Below, piece by piece: positions 21,371 to 29,033 of a DNA stretch of 33,459 nt. Origin of the DNA: Acidobacteriota bacterium (GTDB lineage: Bacteria > Acidobacteriota > Blastocatellia > Pyrinomonadales > Pyrinomonadaceae); NCBI GenBank assembly GCA_020200135.1, contig JAIVJI010000108.1, positions 9,264-42,722 on the forward strand, in the 5' to 3' direction. The stretch's first letter is position 1, and every line of letters starts with the position of its first letter. Both the position numbers and the translations under genes were made by a program. The notes under the pieces are model-generated. The model was not told the origin of the DNA, did no database searches, and saw only the letters and a list, made by a program, of their open reading frames with translations.

Positions 21371-22726
21371 ATGCTGCAAGTGGCCGTCGAGTTCTACCAC
21401 AAGCTGCTCGAAGACGTGGAGGTCGCCGAGTCCTCTCGCCGGATGCTCGACGAGGGGCTGGAGCGGGCCAAGCTCATCTTCGGCGGCCGCCGCCTGTCGC
21501 CCTACCTGCGGCCACACTTCGTCACCGAGGAGGACTTCGCGCGGGTCACGCGCATCTGCGAGACGGTCTGGTCGGCCATCCAGAAGGTGAAGGACGCGGC
21601 CGTCGCCGACCCGTCGATGCTCGACGAGCTGGGGCTGACCGAGGTCGAGCGCGAGCTGGTCCGGATAGACCCCGGCTACCGCGCCGTCTCGCCCACGGCG
21701 CGGCTCGACTCGTTCCTTACCCCCGAAGCCTTCAGCTTCGTCGAGCTGAACGGCGAGAGCCCCGCCGGCATCGCCTACGCTGACGCCGCCTTTGAAATCT
21801 TCTCGGGTCTGCCCGTCATGCGCCGCTTCGCCGAGCGCTACCGGCTCCGGGCCTTCCAGGGGCGCCCGCTCATGCTCGAAACGCTCCTCGAGGCATACCG
21901 CGAGTACGCGGGCGCTTCGGCCGCCCGCAAGCCGTCCATCGCCATCGTCGATCTGAAGGGGCTGCCCACCCAAAAAGAGTTCGAGCTCTTCCGCGAGTAC
22001 TTCGAGTCCCGCGGGCACGCTTCCGCCATCTGCTCGCCCGAGGAGCTGGAGTTCTCCGGCGGCAGACTGCGCTGCGGCGATTTCGAGATAGACATCGTCT
22101 ACAAGCGTCTGCTCGTCAACGAATACCTGCCCGTCATGCGAGAGCACCCGGCGCTGCTCGAAGCCTGCCGCGCGGGCGCCGTCTGCCTCGTCAACAACTT
22201 CCGCTCGAAGATGATTCACAAGAAGGCGCTCTTCGCGGTGCTTACCGACGACCGCCACGCCGGCCTCTTCAACGCCGAGGAGCGCGAGGCCGTCCGCCGC
22301 CACGTCCCCTGGTCGCGCATGGTGCGCGAGGGCAGGACCGTCAAGGACGGCGAGACGATCGATTTGCTCGACTACATCAGGGAGAACAGCGGGCGGCTGG
22401 TTCTGAAGCCCAACGACGACTACGGCGGGCACGGCATCTACATCGGCTGGAACAGCGACGCGGCCGCGTGGGACGAGGCGCTCGGAGTCGCGTTAGCCTC
22501 GGGCGACTACCTCGTGCAGGAGCGCGTCAAGACGGCGCGCGAGACCTTCCCGGCGCTCGCCGACGACGGGTCGGTCGTCTTCGCAGAGCAGCTCGTCGAC
22601 CTCGACCCGCTGCTCTTCAACGGCCGGGTCGGGTCGGCCTTCACGCGCCTGTCCTCGACCGAGCTGGCCAACGTCTCGTCGGGCGGGGGCATGGTGCCGA
22701 CCTTCATCATCGGCGAGAAGTCCTGA
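21371..22726 (+). CDS. Circularly permuted ATP-grasp family protein
   Basis: The 451-residue product matches the circularly permuted ATP-grasp group (relatives of the glutathionylspermidine synthetase-like and COG2308-type proteins): FSFVELNGESPAG at 121-133, a middle VNNFRSKMIHKKALF segment, and KPNDDYGGHG at 346-355, the last resembling the ATP-binding glycine-rich element. ATP-grasp enzymes join a carboxylate to an amine through an acyl-phosphate. The substrate cannot be read from the sequence. It is followed after 50 bases by a PilZ gene and then by a carboxylate-amine ligase, so a role in making a small amide-linked product is plausible. A GGGAAG about 16 bases upstream of the ATG is a rather distant ribosome binding site. 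Confidence 0.8.
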   Translation: MLQVAVEFYHKLLEDVEVAESSRRMLDEGLERAKLIFGGRRLSPYLRPHFVTEEDFARVTRICETVWSAIQKVKDAAVADPSMLDELGLTEVERELVRIDPGYRAVSPTARLDSFLTPEAFSFVELNGESPAGIAYADAAFEIFSGLPVMRRFAERYRLRAFQGRPLMLETLLEAYREYAGASAARKPSIAIVDLKGLPTQKEFELFREYFESRGHASAICSPEELEFSGGRLRCGDFEIDIVYKRLLVNEYLPVMREHPALLEACRAGAVCLVNNFRSKMIHKKALFAVLTDDRHAGLFNAEEREAVRRHVPWSRMVREGRTVKDGETIDLLDYIRENSGRLVLKPNDDYGGHGIYIGWNSDAAAWDEALGVALASGDYLVQERVKTARETFPALADDGSVVFAEQLVDLDPLLFNGRVGSAFTRLSSTELANVSSGGGMVPTFIIGEKS

Positions 22727-22776
22727 GCGCGCGTCGGGTCTTCACCCATTTCCGGACGGCGGAGGAGCCAAGAGCG

Positions 22777-23103
22777 ATGAACTTTGTCAACAGCGAAGAG
22801 CCGCAGGAGGAGCGACGCCAGCACGAGCGCTCGCGGCTCATCATCGACGTGTTCTTCAACGGCGACGACCTGACCGGCATCGCCAGCACGAAGGACATCA
22901 GCCCGGGCGGGCTCTACATGAACACGCAGGCGGAGATTCCCGAGGGCGCGCTGCTCACGCTCCGGCTGCCGCTCGAAGGGCGCGACGTGGTCTGCAACGG
23001 CGAGGTCGTCTACAGCAACCCCGGGCGCGGCGTGGGCGTGACCTTCCAGGGACTCTCGGAAGAAGACCGCGCGCACCTCGAAAGCGCGCTCAAGGTGAGC
23101 TGA
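22777..23103 (+). CDS. Stand-alone PilZ domain protein (c-di-GMP receptor)
   Basis: The 108-residue protein is a single PilZ domain with both nucleotide-binding motifs intact: RQHER (R14xxxR18) and DISPGG (40-45). These bind cyclic di-GMP in characterised PilZ proteins. GGAGGAG at 22761 is a strong ribosome binding site and fixes the start. It lies between two ligase genes on one strand, which suggests either c-di-GMP control of that pathway or a chance neighbour. No other domain is attached, so it would act by binding a partner protein. Confidence 0.9.
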   Translation: MNFVNSEEPQEERRQHERSRLIIDVFFNGDDLTGIASTKDISPGGLYMNTQAEIPEGALLTLRLPLEGRDVVCNGEVVYSNPGRGVGVTFQGLSEEDRAHLESALKVS

Positions 23104-23143
23104 GTCGGGGGAAGTTGCAGGCGCCGGGCAGGAGAGGACGGGG

Positions 23144-24265
23144 ATGACGCCAGAACACTACACGCTAGGCATCGAGGAGGAGTTTCAGATCGTCGACCCG
23201 CAGACGCGCGAGCTGCGTTCGCGCGTCGCCGAGATGCTCGAAGAGGGCCGGATGATGCTCGGCGAGCAGGTGAAGCCCGAGATGATCCAGGCGCAGATCG
23301 AGGTCGGCACCGGCGTCTGCCACAACATCCAGGAGGCGCGGCGCGACATCACGCGGCTGCGCTCCATCGTCTCGGGGCTCGCGCGCAAGCAGGGCCTCCG
23401 CATCGTCGCCGCCTCGACGCACCCCATCTCGCAGTGGAAGGAGCAGCAGATTTACGACGACCCGCACTACAAGCTCCTCATCGAGGAGTTGCAGATGGTC
23501 GCTCGCTCGCTGCTCATCTTCGGCATGCACGTCCACGTCGGCATCCCCGACCGCGACCGCCAGATTCACATCATGAACGCGGCGCGCTACTTCCTGCCGC
23601 ACGTGCTGGCGCTCTCGACCTCGTCGCCCTTCTGGCTCGGCATCCACACGGGGCTCAAGTCCTACCGCTCGGAGGTCTTCAAGAAGTTCCCGCGCACCGA
23701 CATCCCCGACCACTTCGGCTCTTACGCCCTGTTCCAGAGTTACATCAAGCTGCTGCTCGACACCAACTCCATCACCAGCCCGAAAAAGATCTGGTGGGAC
23801 GTCCGCCCGCACCACATCTTCCCGACGCTGGAGTTCCGCATCTGCGACATCCCGACGCGCGTGGACGACACGGTCGCCATCACCGCGCTCTTCCAGGCCA
23901 TCGTCGCGCGGCTCGACAAGCTGATAGAAAAGAACCTCGGCTTCCGGCTCTACCGCCGGATGCTCATCCAGGAGAACAAGTGGCGCGCGGTGCGCTACGG
24001 CCTCGACGGCAAGATGATCGACTTCGGCAAGCAGAAGGAGGTTCCCGTCCGCGACCTCATCCGCGAGCTGCTGGAGTTCGTCGACCCCGTCCTCGACGAG
24101 CTCGACTCGCGCAGGGAGGTCGAGCACATCCACACCATCCTCGAACGCGGCACCTCCGCCGACGAACAGCAGCGCGTCTTCGACGAGACCGGCGACCTCA
24201 AGGCGGTGGTCGACCGCCTCATGGAACTCACCATCGAGAACGTCCCCGACGAGTGGAAGGACTAG
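23144..24265 (+). CDS. Carboxylate-amine ligase, GCS2/YbdK family
   Basis: The 373-residue protein has the hallmarks of the GCS2 glutamate-cysteine ligase-like family (YbdK): GIEEEFQ at 9-15 and GMHVHVG at 127-133, which supply metal and ATP ligands, and the TLEFRICDIPTRVDD segment. YbdK of Escherichia coli has weak gamma-glutamylcysteine ligase activity; most relatives act on unknown substrates. The length fits the family. The start ATG follows GGAGAGGACGGGG. The upstream ATP-grasp and PilZ genes and the nearby glutamine amidotransferase suggest a pathway that makes or trims a gamma-glutamyl or other amide-linked compound. The gene ends convergently with the TauE-like permease gene. Confidence 0.92.
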   Translation: MTPEHYTLGIEEEFQIVDPQTRELRSRVAEMLEEGRMMLGEQVKPEMIQAQIEVGTGVCHNIQEARRDITRLRSIVSGLARKQGLRIVAASTHPISQWKEQQIYDDPHYKLLIEELQMVARSLLIFGMHVHVGIPDRDRQIHIMNAARYFLPHVLALSTSSPFWLGIHTGLKSYRSEVFKKFPRTDIPDHFGSYALFQSYIKLLLDTNSITSPKKIWWDVRPHHIFPTLEFRICDIPTRVDDTVAITALFQAIVARLDKLIEKNLGFRLYRRMLIQENKWRAVRYGLDGKMIDFGKQKEVPVRDLIRELLEFVDPVLDELDSRREVEHIHTILERGTSADEQQRVFDETGDLKAVVDRLMELTIENVPDEWKD

Positions 24266-24295
24266 CCCGCCGCGCGCACGCGAGTCGGCCGGCGA

Positions 24296-25036
24296 CTAAG
24301 CCAGCATCATCTTGAGCCCCGCGACGACAAGCACGGCCGAGAGCACGCGGCGCAGCGTGACGGTGGCGAGCCGCCGCCGCCCCAACTCCGTCCCGACCAG
24401 CCCGCCCGCCATAGCCGCCGCGCCCCACAGGTTGATCGAGTCGGGCACCATCCGCACGCTCGCCACGTGGCCGGCCAGACCGGCGACCGAGTTGACCAGG
24501 ATGAAGGCCGCCGCCACGCCCGCCGCCCGCCGCGTCTCGGCCCAGCCCGCGAGGAGCAGGATGGGGCTCAGAAAAATCCCCCCGCCCACGCCCGTTATCC
24601 CCGACAGCAGTCCGATGGCTGCGCCGAGCGCGATTGCCGCCGGCAGGGGGACGGGTCTCGCCTCCGCGTCGGCGGGCGCGGACGCGTGCATCCAGAGGCG
24701 GAAGGACGCGAAGAGGAGCGCGAGGCCGACCAGCTTCTGGTAGACCGAGCCGGGCAGCGTCAACGCGCCGCCGATGAAGGCGAAGGGAATCGAGCTGAGT
24801 GCGAAGGGCAGGAAGATGCGCCAGGAGAAGTGGCCGGCGCGGTAGAAGCGCGTGGCGGCGATGAGCGCGACGAGGATGTTGAGGGTGAGCGCGGTCGGCT
24901 TCATCACCGCGGGCGCGAGTCCCGCGAGGGCCATCGCCGCGAGGTAGCCCGAGGCGCCCGCGTGCCCGACCGACGAGTAGAGCGACGCCATGACGAAGAC
25001 GGCGGCGGCGAGGACGATGACTTCGGCGGTCAGCAT
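24296..25036 (-). CDS. TauE/SafE family permease
   Basis: The 246-residue protein is almost entirely hydrophobic, with about eight membrane helices in two halves. Each half carries the family glycine-rich signature: SSVGHAGASGYLAAM near the N-terminus and GLLSGITGVGGGIFLSPILL in the middle. TauE/SafE proteins export or import small sulfur-containing or organic anions such as sulfite or sulfoacetate. The substrate is not predictable. The gene is 36 bases downstream of the glutamine amidotransferase on the same strand. Confidence 0.9.
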   Translation of the reverse strand: MLTAEVIVLAAAVFVMASLYSSVGHAGASGYLAAMALAGLAPAVMKPTALTLNILVALIAATRFYRAGHFSWRIFLPFALSSIPFAFIGGALTLPGSVYQKLVGLALLFASFRLWMHASAPADAEARPVPLPAAIALGAAIGLLSGITGVGGGIFLSPILLLAGWAETRRAAGVAAAFILVNSVAGLAGHVASVRMVPDSINLWGAAAMAGGLVGTELGRRRLATVTLRRVLSAVLVVAGLKMMLA

Positions 25037-25072
25037 CTCGGGGGAGAAGACGCGGCGCGCACCGGGTAAAAT

Positions 25073-26086
25073 CTACGCCCCGGCGCGACCGTTGTGTCCG
25101 GCGGCCTTGTTGTGTTCGAGCGCGAGGATGAGGAAGTTCTCGAAGAGGATGCGGCCGTCGCGCGACTCGTTGGGGTGCGCCCAGAGCGTGCGCGCGCTCG
25201 CCTCCTCGCGCAGCACTCGCTTGCGCTCCTCGGGCGAGAGGTTCGGGTTGACGCGCTGGAGGCTCTTCGTCAAATCCTGAAAAGACTTCTCCAGGTGGAA
25301 CTGCACGGTGTAGATGAGCTGCCCGCCGTCGCGCTTGACCATCATCTGGTTACGACACAGGTAGCTGGCGGCGAGCAGCTTAAAGCCCTCGGGCAGGCGC
25401 GGGAGCTGGAGCCCGTGGTTTTGCCAGACGCGCAGGATGTCACCCTCGGGCGTATAGTCCTGCCACACGCCCTCGTTGAGGCCGCGGAAGATGGGGTCAT
25501 CGGGCTCGGTGATGCGTATGAAGCGGTACTGGTACTCGAAGTTGCGCCCGTCGCGCCGCTCGCCCGGCTCGGCGTTGTCGAGCGTGACGCAGCCCACGCC
25601 GAAGCAGAGGCCGATGAGCTGGTGGCCGCCGCAGATGCCGAGGATCGGCGTGGTCGTCCTGACGGCGAAGGCCGCGAAGCGGCGGAGCATCTCCGGGTTG
25701 TAGTAGTCGAAGTCGGAGAGCGTCCCGCTCAGCACGATGGCCTCGGGCTTGAACTCTTCGGCCGCCTCGACCGTCTCGGACAGGTGCGCGACGCGGATTT
25801 CGGGCTCGACGACGAGCCGCCTGATGTTGTTGACGATGTTGTCTAAGGCGAGCGCCGAGACGTAGCGCTCGCGTTCGAGCCTGGCGGCCGCCGACCCGCC
25901 CCACTCGCGGCGCGCGAGGTCGGAGAGGTCCGACTCGTCGCGCAGCAGGTCGTTGACGACGAGGACGCGTATCCTCTCGATTCGCCTCTCGAAGGGCTCG
26001 TAGGGGCAGTAGGGGCGCTGGCTGTACGGGAAGGGGAGCGAGTCGAACGGCTCCTCCGGCTGTTGATGGCTGAACTCTGGCGTCAT
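25073..26086 (-). CDS. Class I glutamine amidotransferase-like protein
   Basis: The C-terminal two-thirds of this 337-residue protein have the class I amidotransferase fold: the nucleophile elbow GICGGHQ with Cys152, and VQFHLE with His264 and Glu266, giving a complete Cys-His-Glu triad. The first 100 residues are an extra N-terminal part (residues 1-35 Pro/Tyr/Phe-rich) without a recognised domain. No synthetase partner domain is fused, so it either hydrolyses gamma-glutamyl amides, as in the PuuD/gamma-glutamyl-GABA hydrolase group, or passes ammonia to a separate enzyme. It is the upstream neighbour of the TauE permease and lies 36 bases after an unknown gene on the same strand. Confidence 0.85.
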   Translation of the reverse strand: MTPEFSHQQPEEPFDSLPFPYSQRPYCPYEPFERRIERIRVLVVNDLLRDESDLSDLARREWGGSAAARLERERYVSALALDNIVNNIRRLVVEPEIRVAHLSETVEAAEEFKPEAIVLSGTLSDFDYYNPEMLRRFAAFAVRTTTPILGICGGHQLIGLCFGVGCVTLDNAEPGERRDGRNFEYQYRFIRITEPDDPIFRGLNEGVWQDYTPEGDILRVWQNHGLQLPRLPEGFKLLAASYLCRNQMMVKRDGGQLIYTVQFHLEKSFQDLTKSLQRVNPNLSPEERKRVLREEASARTLWAHPNESRDGRILFENFLILALEHNKAAGHNGRAGA

Positions 26087-26121
26087 GTCGCTAAAACTTA
26101 AAAACCCCCTCGTCCGTCCCT

Positions 26122-26685
26122 TTAGATGCGCTCGGGGCGCTGGCGGGTGTTCTGATTAAATACCGGGACGGCCGTGCCGGCCCCGGCCTCTTCTATCTCG
26201 CGCCGCACTTCCTTGAGCGCCGCGGCGCGGACCCGCGCGCGGAAGGTCTCGGCGCGCCCCCGTGTCTCGTGGTCGGCCAGAAGCAGCAGCCGCTGCCACG
26301 CGGATTCCAGCTCGTCGGCGAGGCGCGAAATCCGTGTGATGTCGTAAGGCACCGCCACCTCCGTCACGCCCGCGCGGGCGAAGACCGAGAGGTAACGCGC
26401 CGTCGCCAGGTCGGGGCAGGAGACGCGACGCCGCCCGACTTTCAACTCGATGCCGAGGAGCGTGTGCTGCACTTCGACCGCCGCGTTCCTGGACGCCGCC
26501 GGCACCTTGTGCGAGCGCGTGCGCGTCGAAAGGATGCGCCCGCGGTAGATGAGCGGCGGCCACTCCTCGCCGAGCGCGTCCCTGAGTCCGGCGACCGTCG
26601 CCTCGACCGAGCCGGGGCGAGTAACCGCGCCCGCGCTCACCTCGCCCGCGGCGGCATTCTTCGCAATCTCGGTCGCGGCTCTCAT
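26122..26685 (-). CDS. Conserved-looking protein of unknown function
   Basis: I do not recognise this 187-residue protein. It has no signal peptide or membrane helix. The central part (PLIYRGRILSTRTRSHKVP, VQHTLLGIELKVGRRRVSCPD, ATARYLSVFARAGVTEVAVPYD) alternates strands and helices; the C-terminal 70 residues form an Arg/Glu-rich helix (residues 122-170) that could be a coiled coil. It lies between nuoN, 75 bases upstream, and the amidotransferase, 35 bases downstream, all on the minus strand. Confidence 0.6.
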   Translation of the reverse strand: MRAATEIAKNAAAGEVSAGAVTRPGSVEATVAGLRDALGEEWPPLIYRGRILSTRTRSHKVPAASRNAAVEVQHTLLGIELKVGRRRVSCPDLATARYLSVFARAGVTEVAVPYDITRISRLADELESAWQRLLLLADHETRGRAETFRARVRAAALKEVRREIEEAGAGTAVPVFNQNTRQRPERI

Positions 26686-26760
26686 CGCACAAAGCTCCGG
26701 TGAATCGAACCCTCGCCCTCGCCCGGCGCGGGGAAGGTTCGGGCGACCTGTCCCCGGATT

Positions 26761-28371
26761 TCAGCGCAGCGACGAGACGACGTTCCACTGCGCGGCGCGG
26801 AAGGCGTCGATGACACGGCCGGGGAAGAGCCCGAGGTAGAGCACGCCGGCCACCGTCAGCACAAGCGCCAGCGCGATGCTCGCCGGGACGCGCGGCGCGC
26901 GCCACTCGTTCGTGCGCTCGCGGAAGAACATCACGACGATCAGGCGCAGGTAATAGTATACAGAAATCGCGGTGTTTAGCACGCCGATGATGACGAGCCA
27001 GCGGTACCCCTGGGCGAGCGCCTCGCTGAAGACGACGACCTTGCCCATGAAGCCGGCCGTCAACGGCACCCCCAGCAGGCTCAGGAGGAAAAGCGAGAGC
27101 GTGAGCGAGAGCCCCGGCGACTGGAAGCCGATGCCCCGGTAGTCTTCCACGTCCGTGCGGCGGTCGCCGCTGCGCGCGACGAGCGTCACGACGGCGAAGG
27201 CCCCCAGGTTCATCACGGCGTAGGCGAGCAGGTAGAAGACGACGGCCGCCACCGCGTCGGGCTGGCGCGCGGCGTCGGCCGCGCCCGCCGCGACGAAGCC
27301 GACGAGCGCGTAGCCCGCGTGAGCGATGGACGAGTAGGCGAGCATCCGCTTGACGTTCGTCTGGACGAGCGCGACGACGTTGCCGACGCTCATCGTCAGG
27401 ATGGCGAGCAGCCAGAGCGCGTCGAGCCAGGCGGAGTGGAGCTGCGTGCCGGCGGCGGCCGTCTGCGCGGTGGCCGCCGCGAGCGGGAAGGCGAAGAGGA
27501 AGACGCGCATGAAGCCCGCGAACCCGGCGGCCTTCGGGCCCGCGGCCATGAAGGCCGTGACCGGCGTCGGCGCGCCCTCGTACACGTCGGGCGTCCAGAC
27601 GTGGAAGGGCGCGAGTGCGACCTTGAAGGCGAAGCCGATGAGCAGCATCGCCGCCCCGGCGAAGAGGAGCGGCGGGTAGAGGCTGTCGTTGAGGCGCTCG
27701 GCGATCTCGCTGATGTTGGTCGTGCCGGGCATGAGCGAGAAGGGCGCGCCGGGGCCAGGACCGGCCGGCACGGCCTTCGCCGTCGCGCCGTAGATGAGCG
27801 CGATGCCGAAGAGCAGGAAGGCCGAAGAGAACGAGCCGAGGATGAAGTACTTGAGCGACGACTCGTTCGAGCGCAGGTCGGAGCGGCGGAAGCCGGCCAT
27901 CACGTAGGTCGCGATGGAGAGGATTTCCAGCCCGAGGAATATCATGACGAGGTCGTTGCCGGCTGCCATCAACATCATCCCGACCGTGGCGAACAGCAGC
28001 AGCGTGTGGAACTCGCCCGCCGGCAGCCCCTCCCACTCGACCCAGACCATCGAGACCAGCACCGTCAGCGCCGAGACGACGATGAAGACGAGCGTGAACG
28101 AGAGCCGCAACGGGTCCAAGACGACCATCCCGCCCCACGCCGAGCCGACCGCCGCGCCGTCCGCGCCCGACCACAGCCAGAGCGTCGCGGCGGCCGAGGC
28201 GGCGAGCCCGAAGAGGGAGAGCCCGCCCGTCACCCAGCGCCCGCCCGCGCGGCGCGTGAAGGCGTCCACGAGCATGACGACCACGCCCGCGACCGTCAGG
28301 ATTATCTCCGGCAGCAGGAGCGTGAAGTTGACGTCTGGCGCGACGGGGTTGATGGCGAAGCTAAGGTTCAT
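26761..28371 (-). CDS. nuoN: NADH-quinone oxidoreductase subunit N
   Basis: The 536-residue product has about 14 membrane helices and the Mrp-antiporter-type core of complex I, with recognisable NuoN segments: LVMIFLGLEILSIATYVMAG, the RSNESSLKYFILGSFSSA region with a conserved lysine, HVWTPDVYEGAPTPVTAFM, and KRMLAYSSIAHAGYALVG. These carry the proton channel residues. It is the last nuo gene of the operon. A TlpA-like gene separates it from nuoM, with a 53-base gap before its start. Confidence 0.95.
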   Translation of the reverse strand: MNLSFAINPVAPDVNFTLLLPEIILTVAGVVVMLVDAFTRRAGGRWVTGGLSLFGLAASAAATLWLWSGADGAAVGSAWGGMVVLDPLRLSFTLVFIVVSALTVLVSMVWVEWEGLPAGEFHTLLLFATVGMMLMAAGNDLVMIFLGLEILSIATYVMAGFRRSDLRSNESSLKYFILGSFSSAFLLFGIALIYGATAKAVPAGPGPGAPFSLMPGTTNISEIAERLNDSLYPPLLFAGAAMLLIGFAFKVALAPFHVWTPDVYEGAPTPVTAFMAAGPKAAGFAGFMRVFLFAFPLAAATAQTAAAGTQLHSAWLDALWLLAILTMSVGNVVALVQTNVKRMLAYSSIAHAGYALVGFVAAGAADAARQPDAVAAVVFYLLAYAVMNLGAFAVVTLVARSGDRRTDVEDYRGIGFQSPGLSLTLSLFLLSLLGVPLTAGFMGKVVVFSEALAQGYRWLVIIGVLNTAISVYYYLRLIVVMFFRERTNEWRAPRVPASIALALVLTVAGVLYLGLFPGRVIDAFRAAQWNVVSSLR

Positions 28372-28424
28372 CTTCTCAAACTCGCTGACGGCCGAACCCT
28401 TCCGGAGGCTCGGCAGGCTGTTGC

Positions 28425-29033
28425 CTACTTCGCGGCCGACGCCGCATCCGGCCGGGCGCCCCGCCTGGCGAGGAGCGCGTCAACGCGCCCCCGCACCATC
28501 TGCTTGTAGCGCGCGATGTCCTGCGACATGCCCTGGTGGACGGGCACGCTCAGCGTTCCGTCCGTGCCGAAGAAGACGAGGACGGGGATGCGCTGGCCGG
28601 TCTTCTCGTACTGCGCGAGCGCGACGCCGCCGGGGTCGCGCAGCACGGGCAGCGTCAGCCGCCGCTCTTTCGCGTAATGGCGGAGGAGGTTGTTCGACAC
28701 GCGCTTCGGGTCTTCGATGCTGACCCAGAGGAAGCGGACTGGCTTGCCGGCGTACTCCTCCTTCAGCTCCTCGATGGCCACCAGCTCCCACGTGCACGGC
28801 ACGCACCACGTCGCGCCGAAACTTACGACGAGCACGTCGCCCTGCATCTTCGACGTGTCGTAAAACTTACCGTCGAGCCCCTTCAGGCGGAAGCCGTCAC
28901 CCCAGAAGGGGTCGGCCGGCGACGGTGGTGCCGCGCTTTGTTGCGCCCGCCCCGGCGCGCACAGCGCCGCGAGCAAAATCGCGAGCGCGAAGACGTTTCT
29001 GTTAAATCGTGACATCTTAAAACCCGTTTTCAT
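28425..29033 (-). CDS. TlpA-family thioredoxin-like protein within the nuo operon
   Basis: From the ATG at 29033, which overlaps the nuoM stop (ATGA), the product is 202 residues; ATG at 29015 (MSRFN) is an alternative. It has a signal peptide (NVFALAILLAALCAPGRA) and a thioredoxin fold with WCVPC at 76-80, a typical TlpA/ResA active site. Later parts (PVRFLWVSIEDP, RIPVLVFFGTDG with the cis-proline region) fit the fold. TlpA/ResA proteins reduce disulfides outside the membrane, including heme-binding cysteines of apocytochromes. Its place between nuoM and nuoN is unusual, but it would suit a cell with many c-type cytochromes. It ends 53 bases before nuoN. Confidence 0.9.
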   Translation of the reverse strand: MKTGFKMSRFNRNVFALAILLAALCAPGRAQQSAAPPSPADPFWGDGFRLKGLDGKFYDTSKMQGDVLVVSFGATWCVPCTWELVAIEELKEEYAGKPVRFLWVSIEDPKRVSNNLLRHYAKERRLTLPVLRDPGGVALAQYEKTGQRIPVLVFFGTDGTLSVPVHQGMSQDIARYKQMVRGRVDALLARRGARPDAASAAK

